Virus record (IMG/VR): IMGVR_UViG_3300043772_001024 | Location: 1 to 64,000 of that record | Source of the DNA: a virus | Reading direction: 5' to 3' (one strand) | Length of the DNA: 64,000 bases | Part shown: in pieces, positions 8,000-15,178 of the stretch | Position numbering within the stretch: position 1 is the stretch's first letter | Layout: every line of letters begins with the position of its first letter | Translations under genes and position numbers: made by a program | Notes under the pieces: generated by a model | Databases searched by the model: none | Told to the model about the DNA's origin: nothing | What the model saw: the letters and a program-made list of their open reading frames with translations, nothing else

Positions 8000-8266
8000 A
8001 TGAAAAAACTATTTATTTGTCTTGGCTTAGTAGCCTTGACTCTAACAGCATGTACTGAAAATTCAAGAGTAAAAGCTTGGGGTGGTGAAGGAACAATTGA
8101 TATACCTAAAGGAAGAAAGTTAGTAAATGTAACTTGGAAAGAAGCAGAAATTTGGTATTTGACAAGACCAATGGATTCTAGTGATGTAGCTGAAACATAT
8201 AGATTTCAAGAGCAATCATCATGGGGTATGATTGAAGGTGTGTATAACATTGTAGAAAGTAAATAA
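8000..8266 (+). CDS. Small phage lipoprotein
   Basis: An 88-aa protein with a clear lipoprotein signal: MKK, a hydrophobic core (LFICLGLVALTL), and the lipobox LTAC (residues 15-18, lipidated Cys 18). The mature part (VKAWGGEGTIDIPKGRKLVNVTWKEAEIW...) resembles small lipoproteins carried by many phages, with a 'GKKLVNVTWKxxxxWYLTRPM' core. It would be exported and anchored in the host envelope. Functions proposed for such proteins include superinfection exclusion or envelope modification; which applies here cannot be read from sequence. Confidence 0.85.
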   Translation: MKKLFICLGLVALTLTACTENSRVKAWGGEGTIDIPKGRKLVNVTWKEAEIWYLTRPMDSSDVAETYRFQEQSSWGMIEGVYNIVESK

Positions 8267-8268
8267 TC

Positions 8269-8661
8269 ATGACAGAAGTTGAATTGACAACTTTGATGTA
8301 TAAATTAAATGACCGGGGTATTAAATTAATTAAAATTGAATACAATGGTGAAGGTGGTGATGGTGACATCTTTGGTATTGTATATTCTAAATTACTTGAT
8401 GCTAATGATAAGTTTAAAGCTCCTTGGAATGCTGCATCTCTAATGGATGTGGATACTAAACTTCATATGGAAGTTGAGGAACTTGCAATAAATATTTTAA
8501 ATATGCACTATTCTGATTGGACATATGAAAAAGGTTCTTATGGCTTTATTGGTATGCTTGTGCCTACTGGTGAATATGAGATTGAACATTCTGAAAGAGT
8601 TATAAATGTAAATATGTCAGATATGACATCTAATATTTTTAAAGACCAAATAACAAATTAA
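8269..8661 (+). CDS. Hypothetical protein, DUF6878-like
   Basis: A 130-aa acidic protein. The segment IKLIKIEYNGEGGDGDIFGIVY (about residues 18-39) resembles the 'YxGxGDSGxI' core of a small phage/plasmid family of unknown function (DUF6878-like). A later MEVEELAINILNMHYSDWTYEKGSYG block fits the same family. The role is unknown. It starts 2 nt after the lipoprotein stop, in the same operon. Confidence 0.65.
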   Translation: MTEVELTTLMYKLNDRGIKLIKIEYNGEGGDGDIFGIVYSKLLDANDKFKAPWNAASLMDVDTKLHMEVEELAINILNMHYSDWTYEKGSYGFIGMLVPTGEYEIEHSERVINVNMSDMTSNIFKDQITN

Positions 8662-8673
8662 AATTGAAGACTA

Positions 8674-9093
8674 ATGAGTAAAATAATTTTTGACAAAGAA
8701 GAAACAAGAAATTTATTAAACATGTTACAATCCTCTGATAAAGAGAATCATATTGTAGCATTTCAGGCATTGAAGAATGTTGATGTAGATAAATACATAG
8801 GAGAGTTACTTGTAATGTATAAGTTCTCTGGTGTACCAAAGTCTGACTGGTCTGAGGCTGGAAAGAAGATACATAGCAAACTAGTAAGTATAGTTGGAGA
8901 AAGTAATCTTAGTAGTCCAAGAACTCTTAGTCTTATTACAGCTCAGAAGGGTTCTAAGACTTCAGTAGAGTTGTTTATGGAATATTTTGTCAGAGATATG
9001 ACAAGTATGTTGGAACAAATTGGGTATCCAACAGATAGTTTTGAAATAAACATTAAACTAAAAGACAATGGACAAACAACAGAGTCTAAGTAA
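8674..9093 (+). CDS. Hypothetical helical protein
   Basis: A 139-aa protein, mostly predicted helical, starting at ATG 8674. It contains KEETRNLLNMLQSSDKENHIVAFQ near the N-terminus. A similar segment occurs in the 459-aa protein at 11523-12902 (FEQLSDMFKSSDNDNHILAMEI...), so the two may share a domain. It overlaps the zincin-VWA gene by 26 nt, which suggests a coupled function. Family not recognised. Confidence 0.7.
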   Translation: MSKIIFDKEETRNLLNMLQSSDKENHIVAFQALKNVDVDKYIGELLVMYKFSGVPKSDWSEAGKKIHSKLVSIVGESNLSSPRTLSLITAQKGSKTSVELFMEYFVRDMTSMLEQIGYPTDSFEINIKLKDNGQTTESK

Positions 9094-10249
9094 AATTTCT
9101 AAGAATTTAATGCTTACTGAGCCCTATTACGGGTTCTTTCTCATTATGTTGAATAAGCTATGGGACAGTAAAAGAGTTCCTACAGCTGGTGTGAGCAAGA
9201 ATGGAATTAATTATCAGCTTACTATTAATACAGAGTTCTGGGAAAGTCTTAGTGAAGACCACAGATATGGATTATTGAAGCATGAGTTACTACATATTGC
9301 TTTTGGACATCTTACTACATTCTTTAAGTTTTCTAACAAGAAAATGGCTAATGTGGCAATGGATTGCGAAATAAATCAGTATATAAGTAAACAGTATCTA
9401 CCGGAAGGTGGTATTGATATAGATAACTATACTGATATAGAACTAGATAGAAAGGCCGGTGCTAGATATTATTATGACAAACTGAATCAACTTCAGGATG
9501 AAAAAGATAAGAATGGCACTTGTGGAGACTCTAATATGGATAAACTTCTTGACAATATAGAGAATGGTGACATACCTGATCATAGTACTTGGGAAGACTT
9601 TGAAGATCTTACAGAGGCAGAACAGAAACTTATAGAGAAACAGTTACAGAAAGTTCTTACTGATGCTAAAGAGCAGACAGAAAAGAAAAGAGGTACTGTC
9701 CCCGGGGAGATAGAAGGGTTGATCATAATTGAAGAGATTGTTAAACCTAAATTTGACTGGAGAGGATTCATTAGGAGATTTACTGGTGTAAGCACTAAGG
9801 TATTTACTAAGAAGATCAGAAGGAAAGAGAACAGAAGGTTTGAAGCTAATCCGGGTCTTAAAGTAAAAATGAAACAACACATGCTGTTGGCCATAGATAC
9901 TTCAGGTTCTGTAAGTGATGATGAACTTAAAGAGTTTATGAGTGAAATCTACCACATATATAAATGTGGCGTAGATATAACAATAGTACAGTGTGATACA
10001 ACTATCAGATCAATTGAACCTTACAAAGGTAAATTTGAAATGGCAGTGCAAGGTAGGGGAGGAACTGAGTTTGACCCTGTCCTGGAGTATTTTAATGAAA
10101 ACCAAAAGAAATATACAAGCCTGGTGTATTTTACTGATGGTGAATGTTGGACACATGTAAAACCTAAAGGAAATATTCTATGGGTTTTGTCAGAGAGATC
10201 CCATATGAATGACAGCTTACCAGGTAAAATAATCAAATTAGAACTATAA
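9068..10249 (+). CDS. Zincin-VWA protein (DUF2201-like putative metallopeptidase)
   Basis: A 393-aa two-domain protein. The N-terminal part carries KHELLHIAFGHL (His 72, Glu 73, His 76, His 80), an HExxHxxxGH zinc motif. The C-terminal part is a von Willebrand A-type domain with the metal-ion-dependent adhesion motif DTSGS (about residues 277-281) and GGTEFDP later. This is the DUF2201 metallopeptidase plus VWA-like architecture. It is encoded 10 nt upstream of a MoxR-type AAA+ ATPase, the classic pairing for MoxR-VWA chaperone-like systems. The substrate is unknown; it might remodel or process a phage or host complex. Confidence 0.85.
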   Translation: MDKQQSLSKISKNLMLTEPYYGFFLIMLNKLWDSKRVPTAGVSKNGINYQLTINTEFWESLSEDHRYGLLKHELLHIAFGHLTTFFKFSNKKMANVAMDCEINQYISKQYLPEGGIDIDNYTDIELDRKAGARYYYDKLNQLQDEKDKNGTCGDSNMDKLLDNIENGDIPDHSTWEDFEDLTEAEQKLIEKQLQKVLTDAKEQTEKKRGTVPGEIEGLIIIEEIVKPKFDWRGFIRRFTGVSTKVFTKKIRRKENRRFEANPGLKVKMKQHMLLAIDTSGSVSDDELKEFMSEIYHIYKCGVDITIVQCDTTIRSIEPYKGKFEMAVQGRGGTEFDPVLEYFNENQKKYTSLVYFTDGECWTHVKPKGNILWVLSERSHMNDSLPGKIIKLEL

Positions 10250-10259
10250 AAAAAAGAGT

Positions 10260-11429
10260 ATGAGCCAAGTACAATTAAATGTTGAAGAGTTAAAAAGTTT
10301 TATTAAGCACATGGTTAAGAATAACCAACACATTCAGTCTGAAGGAAAAGTTCCTGTGGCTATTAATATTGAAGGTGATGCTGGTTTGGGTAAAACTTCT
10401 GCTATCATGCAGTTGGGTAAAGAATTACAAATGGATGTTGTAAAGCTGAATTTATCTCAGCTAGAAGAATTGGGTGACTTGGTTGGGTTTCCTGTAAAAG
10501 AATTCCAGATACAAAATGCTGAAGGTAAGACTACATGGATTAATGAGTCTCAGATATCTGCAGCTAGTGCAAAAGGGTACAAGGTTATTGGAAAGAGAAT
10601 GTCACATGCTGCTCCTGAGTGGATTCAGGGTAAAGGAGAAGGTGGTTTCTTAGTATTAGATGATTATACTCGTGCTGATGCAAGATTTATGCAAGCAACT
10701 ATGGAAATCTTAGATAGACAGGAATATGTTTCTTGGAAACTACCAAAGAACTGGCATGTACTTTTGACTACTAATCCAGACAATGGTGATTATAATGTAA
10801 CCAGTCTTGACGTAGCTCAGAAGACTAGATTTATCTCTGTTGAGTTGAAATATGATGCTGATGTATGGGCTAAGTGGGCAGAGAAAGCAAACATAGATGG
10901 TAGATGTATTAACTTCATGTTGATGCACCCAGAATTGGTAACTCAAAGAGTTAATCCAAGATCTATTACTACTTTCTTCAATGCTATTAGTTCTGTACCT
11001 AAGTTTGAAGATGATCTTCCATTGATTCAAATGATTGGTGAGGGTTCTGTTGGTGTAGATTTTAGTTCAATGTTTACTATGTTCATTAATAACAAGCTTG
11101 ACAGGATTATTAGTCCTGCAGATATCCTAACTAAAGATGAGCAGTATGTAATGAACTCTCTTACTAATGCCGTTGGTAAAGATGATGACTTTAGAGCTGA
11201 TATCTCTAGTGTGATCGCAACTAGGGTAATTAACTATTCACTCACTCTTGCAGAAAAAGGAGCCGTTGGTAAGCCTATTATTGACAGGATAGCTAAACTT
11301 ACTACTGACTGTGAAGCATTCACTAATGACCTTAGATATTACATGGTCAAGGAGATTGTTAACGGAAACAAAGTTAAGTTTAGTCCATTGATGATGAATC
11401 AAGACGTGGTGAAGATGGCTGTTAAGTAA
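10260..11429 (+). CDS. MoxR/CobS-type AAA+ ATPase
   Basis: A 389-aa AAA+ ATPase. Walker A is GDAGLGKT (residues 39-46). Walker B is GGFLVLDDYTRAD (about 128-140) and sensor 1 is HVLLTTNPDNGDYN (about 165-178). The VTSLDVAQKTRFISVEL segment is typical of MoxR-like proteins acting on VWA partners. It directly follows the zincin-VWA gene, so the two likely form a complex in which ATP hydrolysis drives remodelling of a target. A stem-loop follows before the next gene. Confidence 0.88.
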   Translation: MSQVQLNVEELKSFIKHMVKNNQHIQSEGKVPVAINIEGDAGLGKTSAIMQLGKELQMDVVKLNLSQLEELGDLVGFPVKEFQIQNAEGKTTWINESQISAASAKGYKVIGKRMSHAAPEWIQGKGEGGFLVLDDYTRADARFMQATMEILDRQEYVSWKLPKNWHVLLTTNPDNGDYNVTSLDVAQKTRFISVELKYDADVWAKWAEKANIDGRCINFMLMHPELVTQRVNPRSITTFFNAISSVPKFEDDLPLIQMIGEGSVGVDFSSMFTMFINNKLDRIISPADILTKDEQYVMNSLTNAVGKDDDFRADISSVIATRVINYSLTLAEKGAVGKPIIDRIAKLTTDCEAFTNDLRYYMVKEIVNGNKVKFSPLMMNQDVVKMAVK

Positions 11430-11485
11430 GCCAACATAGAGCTGTTCCCCACCAAAAGGAGCATAAAATAAATTAAAACAAACAT

Positions 11486-11512
11486 AGGGGGAGATAAAAC
11501 TCCCCTTATTAA
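11486..11512 (+). terminator. Stem-loop terminator after the MoxR-type gene
   Basis: AGGGGGAG pairs with CTCCCCTT around a 6-nt loop (ATAAAA), with one G-T pair, followed by ATTAAAC. The stem is strong but the U-run is short. It lies in the 93-bp gap between the ATPase gene and the 459-aa gene. Confidence 0.65.
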
Positions 11513-11522
11513 ACTTAACACA

Positions 11523-12902
11523 ATGAAAAATTATTTGTTTTTTGAAATTGAAGCTAATGCCTCAGAAGTTATTATAAAAGTTGATACAACTTTTGGTACT
11601 GAAGATAACAATCAATCTGGTTTTACAATTTCAAATGATAACTATGTCCCTACTAAAGGAGACAAATTGTATTTTCTACCTGGTGTAAATATTCCCCGGG
11701 TAAAAATGAAGGATTTAACTATGGAACATGGTATTAAATCTGTCAGAAACATAGATGAGGCAACACATATCTTTGCTGGTAGAAGTACTACACACAAAAT
11801 AACAAGTAATAATTGGTATTACAGAATGTCAACTGATCATTTTAAACAGATGTTTGAGACTGTAAAACAGTTTATGGATGATTATTATATTCAAAATGTA
11901 GAGACAGCACTAGAATTTTACCAAGAAGAGTGTGTGTATATGGATTATAGTTCTTCTAGTGAAATTAGAAATGAATATCCATTTCTTGAAGCAAGAAAGA
12001 TTGAAGGACTTGTAGCATCTATCAATAACTCTAGGACATTCTATGCAGTTGATGATACTTATAGGGATTATTTTCCTGCAGTTACTACTCTTACAATTTA
12101 TGATGAGGCTGAATTATTAAAGTATATTAATGGTCCTGATGCAGTTATCATAGATTCAGTAATGTTTGAGCAATTATCAGACATGTTTAAGAGCTCAGAT
12201 AATGATAATCATATCTTGGCAATGGAGATTATGGCTAATTCTAACTATATAGATAGTTTACTCTACCTAGAAATGTTATTTAAAGAATATTCTGGTGCAA
12301 TGAACAACTGTCATACTAAAAAGCATGTTAACTTCAAGTCTTTACTAGGATATCTAAATAAAGATGGTTACATGACTACAAACATAGATGACATAATGAA
12401 GTCTTTGATTGATAAGGGTGTTCTTGATACAGAGAAAATAAATGTAATCATGGATAGGTATGCTCAGGAGATTGAGAAGCATGGTAGTACTAATTTCTTT
12501 AAAGTAAAATCCGTGACAGTTAATCCAGAAACACTGGCTTTGTTGAATGCAAACTATGTATATAACAAACTAGAAGACTTTGTACCAGAGGGTCAAGTTG
12601 AAGAAGAGGTTATTGAATTACATGCTAATTTAGAGGACCTAAATTCAATGCCAGGGGAGATTGAAGATGGTGCGCTCTCTGATGAAGACTTAGAAGATGC
12701 ATTTACTAATATTGTTAGAGATGAACTCAAGTCAGAGTTAATAGAGTTAGAAGAGGAAAAAGAGTTTCCTGAAGATGAGTCTGTCTTTACTGAGGCAGAA
12801 GATTATGCTTTAGGAGAAATTATAAGTAACCTTGCTGAAGAATCTGAATCAAATAATAATCAAAAAGAACAAGATGCCACTGATGACTTTGAATGGTTCT
12901 GA
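11523..12902 (+). CDS. Hypothetical protein with acidic C-terminal tail
   Basis: A 459-aa protein beginning at ATG 11523. The N-terminal ~100 residues look beta-rich (FEIEANASEVIIKVDTTFGT). The middle is helical and includes FEQLSDMFKSSDNDNHILAMEI, which resembles the 139-aa protein at 8674-9093. From about residue 370 the protein is very acidic (many Glu/Asp). The family is not recognised. It lies between the MoxR/VWA pair and the exonuclease, and its end overlaps the exonuclease start. Confidence 0.75.
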   Translation: MKNYLFFEIEANASEVIIKVDTTFGTEDNNQSGFTISNDNYVPTKGDKLYFLPGVNIPRVKMKDLTMEHGIKSVRNIDEATHIFAGRSTTHKITSNNWYYRMSTDHFKQMFETVKQFMDDYYIQNVETALEFYQEECVYMDYSSSSEIRNEYPFLEARKIEGLVASINNSRTFYAVDDTYRDYFPAVTTLTIYDEAELLKYINGPDAVIIDSVMFEQLSDMFKSSDNDNHILAMEIMANSNYIDSLLYLEMLFKEYSGAMNNCHTKKHVNFKSLLGYLNKDGYMTTNIDDIMKSLIDKGVLDTEKINVIMDRYAQEIEKHGSTNFFKVKSVTVNPETLALLNANYVYNKLEDFVPEGQVEEEVIELHANLEDLNSMPGEIEDGALSDEDLEDAFTNIVRDELKSELIELEEEKEFPEDESVFTEAEDYALGEIISNLAEESESNNNQKEQDATDDFEWF

Positions 12903-13893
12903 TGAACTAGAGAGATTTTACAAAGAGAAGTTTTACTTTAGCTACAGTGGGTTGAATAAGTTATTATTCTCACCCGCTGCTTTTTACAATCATTATGTGC
13001 TCAACCAGCGGGAAGACAGTAAGGATGCTCACCTCATAGGAGGGAGTGTCCTACACTGTCTCTTGTTTGAACCTGATGCATATAGTGAGAAGTTTATAAC
13101 TATGCCTGGTAAATTTCCTACAGACAGTCAAAGAAAAATTATTGATAATATTTTCAAGATACATTGTAGTATTGGAAATAATTCATTACTTTTGGAAGAC
13201 TACTCACCAGATATACTCACACAATTACTTACAGCAAATCTTTATCAAGCCCTTAAAACAGATGCTCAAAGATTGGAAAAGATTCTCACTGAAGAGAACA
13301 AGGAGTATTTTGAATTCCTCAAAGCAAGTTTAGACAAAACAGTGGTAGATCAACCTACTTTGGATGGCTGCAAAGCACAGGTAGAGATACTAAAAAGTAA
13401 TAAAGATATCCGTGCTTTATTACAGCTAGACAAAACTGAGGAAGATGATCACATTGAAGTGTTTAATGAGTTGTACATTAAAATGGATCATGACAGATTA
13501 CCTTTTGGCCTTCATGGGTTTCTTGACAATATAGTTGTTGACAAGGACAGTAAAACAATCTTTGTCAATGACTTAAAGACAACTGGTAAGTCTATTCAAG
13601 ATTTTCCTGAAGCTGTTGAGTATTACAAGTATTGGATACAAGCTGTTATCTATCTTGTACTAGCTTCAGAAAAATTTCTTGCTGACAAACCTGACAGACA
13701 TGAATGGAATGTCCAAGTAACCTTTATTGTAATTGACAAGTATAATTTAGTTTACCCATTTCAAGTGTCTCAAGAATCAATGAGGCAGTGGAAGATAGAC
13801 TTCAGAAATATTCTTAGTATTGCTCAATGGCATTATGAGAATAAGCAGTATAGTCTTCCATATGACCTTGCAGTAGGTAATGTAAAATTGTAA
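12874..13893 (+). CDS. PD-(D/E)XK exonuclease (RecE/Cas4-like)
   Basis: About 339 aa with the layout of phage RecE-type and DUF3799 nucleases. An early GGSVLHCLLFEPDAY block carries the conserved His. The core GFLDNIVVDKDSKTIFVNDLKTTGKS supplies Asp, then Asp-x-Lys about 14 residues on. A later YYKYWIQAVIYL motif provides the Gln/Tyr of this clan. It likely degrades DNA ends to give ssDNA for annealing by the Sak4-like/SSB pair. ATG 12874 (or 12883) lies inside the previous gene; the upstream TTG 12832 is unlikely. Confidence 0.85.
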   Translation: MPLMTLNGSDELERFYKEKFYFSYSGLNKLLFSPAAFYNHYVLNQREDSKDAHLIGGSVLHCLLFEPDAYSEKFITMPGKFPTDSQRKIIDNIFKIHCSIGNNSLLLEDYSPDILTQLLTANLYQALKTDAQRLEKILTEENKEYFEFLKASLDKTVVDQPTLDGCKAQVEILKSNKDIRALLQLDKTEEDDHIEVFNELYIKMDHDRLPFGLHGFLDNIVVDKDSKTIFVNDLKTTGKSIQDFPEAVEYYKYWIQAVIYLVLASEKFLADKPDRHEWNVQVTFIVIDKYNLVYPFQVSQESMRQWKIDFRNILSIAQWHYENKQYSLPYDLAVGNVKL

Positions 13894-13898
13894 ATGTT

Positions 13899-14468
13899 AT
13901 GGTAATTAGTGCGCTTTATAAGAAGTACTTTCAGAAGTCCAAGATATTTTTATATCCGCTCTTGGAAATTAAAAGGGGTACAAGTGTTGTTCCAGAAGAA
14001 ACTTATCTGAGTTGGAACAACAGCATCACTCCTGAGGATATGAAATTAATATGTGTTTATCATACAAGAACTGACATAGAGTACATTAACTTTGAAAAGA
14101 ATGTTTTACTAAAACACTCTAGACTTTGTGATTATGTATGGACAGGTGACAAAACAATATTCACATTTGATTTTTCTGATTTAGAATACAACTGGTTCCA
14201 TTTAGTTTATGGAAGATACAGTAAGTTAGATTATGATATAAAGCGTAAGATATTAAACTTTTTTGATACAAAGTCTGGTAATTATCTGTATGTTTCCAGC
14301 TATCTTTTTCCTGAAAAGCACTTTGAAACATATGCAAATCTATTAGGTGTTAGCACTGAGCTAGTAAAATCTGTAGGTGAACTGTGTGATAAACCCAACT
14401 TGGACAAAGAAAATTTAGTATTGGAAGTTGCAAACTTGGAAAATATAGAAAAAACAGTAAATTTGTAA
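13899..14468 (+). CDS. Hypothetical protein
   Basis: A 189-aa protein starting at ATG 13899. It has many aromatic residues (for example YLSWNNSITPEDM and YNWFHLVYGRYSKLDYDIKR) and alternating beta and helical segments. I do not recognise a family and see no catalytic motif. It is placed right after the exonuclease, 5 nt downstream, so it is probably co-expressed and may take part in replication or recombination. Confidence 0.7.
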   Translation: MVISALYKKYFQKSKIFLYPLLEIKRGTSVVPEETYLSWNNSITPEDMKLICVYHTRTDIEYINFEKNVLLKHSRLCDYVWTGDKTIFTFDFSDLEYNWFHLVYGRYSKLDYDIKRKILNFFDTKSGNYLYVSSYLFPEKHFETYANLLGVSTELVKSVGELCDKPNLDKENLVLEVANLENIEKTVNL

Positions 14469-14487
14469 AAAATTAAACCAACAAAAA

Positions 14488-14850
14488 ATGAGTGAAAACA
14501 CAATGATGCTTGTACAGTCTACATGGAATGACAAGCAAACTTTTAGAATGATTCCTATTACTGAATCTTGTCCCTATGTAGAATGTATTATGGATCCGGA
14601 TACTAAGGTATTTGTAGTCATTTCTAAGATTAGAAAGACTTCATTACACATGTTACCTAAACTTGATGAATATGGTCAAGCAGTTACAGGTACCAAAGGT
14701 ATGAAGCAAGAGAGACATAAGATTGAGGTATTTCAAGAGTTTTATGTAGAAGATGCATCTGCAATAGATGAGGTTATCAAACAATTTGCAGTTAATGCAA
14801 AGAAGTTTGACTACAAGAAATTTATGACCCCAGCTGCAACTGAGGCATAA
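14488..14850 (+). CDS. Hypothetical protein
   Basis: A 120-aa protein starting at ATG 14488 after a very A-rich leader (ACAAAAA), the SD-less context typical of this window. It is compact and mixed alpha/beta, with ESCPYVECIMDPDTKVFVVISK near the start and a basic YKKF segment near the end. Family unknown. It is the last gene before a strong terminator and is likely well expressed. Confidence 0.7.
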   Translation: MSENTMMLVQSTWNDKQTFRMIPITESCPYVECIMDPDTKVFVVISKIRKTSLHMLPKLDEYGQAVTGTKGMKQERHKIEVFQEFYVEDASAIDEVIKQFAVNAKKFDYKKFMTPAATEA

Positions 14851-14870
14851 ATGATTGGAACCTGAATGAA

Positions 14871-14903
14871 AAGAGGGTGGGTACCAAGCACCCTCTTTTT
14901 TTA
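14871..14903 (+). terminator. Strong Rho-independent terminator
   Basis: AAGAGGGTG (14871-14879) pairs perfectly with CACCCTCTT (14889-14897), a 9-bp stem with a 9-nt loop containing GGTACC, and is followed by seven T. It closes the exonuclease-containing unit in the 94-bp gap before the zinc-ribbon and polymerase genes. Confidence 0.88.
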
Positions 14904-14944
14904 TTAACTTAAACGGGGGAACAGCTTAACTGAACATCAAGATT

Positions 14945-15178
14945 ATGGGAGATATGCCATATGGACAATGTAAATATTGTCACCAAATAGGCCCACTTAG
15001 AATTACCTATTTTAGAATTCCAATTGATTGTAACTGTTGTGGTAATGGTCATTCAGAAAGAATAGAACATTGTAATAACTGTGAGGCTAAAATGCCTACT
15101 GAAACAACAGTATGGGTCAACACAAAGAAACTATTTGATCCTATTCATGAAGGTTTATTTAAAAAAGTAAGAGAATGA
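14945..15178 (+). CDS. Zinc-ribbon protein upstream of the DNA polymerase
   Basis: A 77-aa protein with three Cys pairs: CKYC (residues 9-12), CNCC (about 30-33) and CNNC (about 43-46). This is enough for one or two zinc knuckles. The 3' end overlaps the polymerase gene by 4 nt (ATGA), so it is translationally coupled to it and may be a polymerase accessory or DNA-binding factor; that is inferred from position. Confidence 0.8.
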   Translation: MGDMPYGQCKYCHQIGPLRITYFRIPIDCNCCGNGHSERIEHCNNCEAKMPTETTVWVNTKKLFDPIHEGLFKKVRE

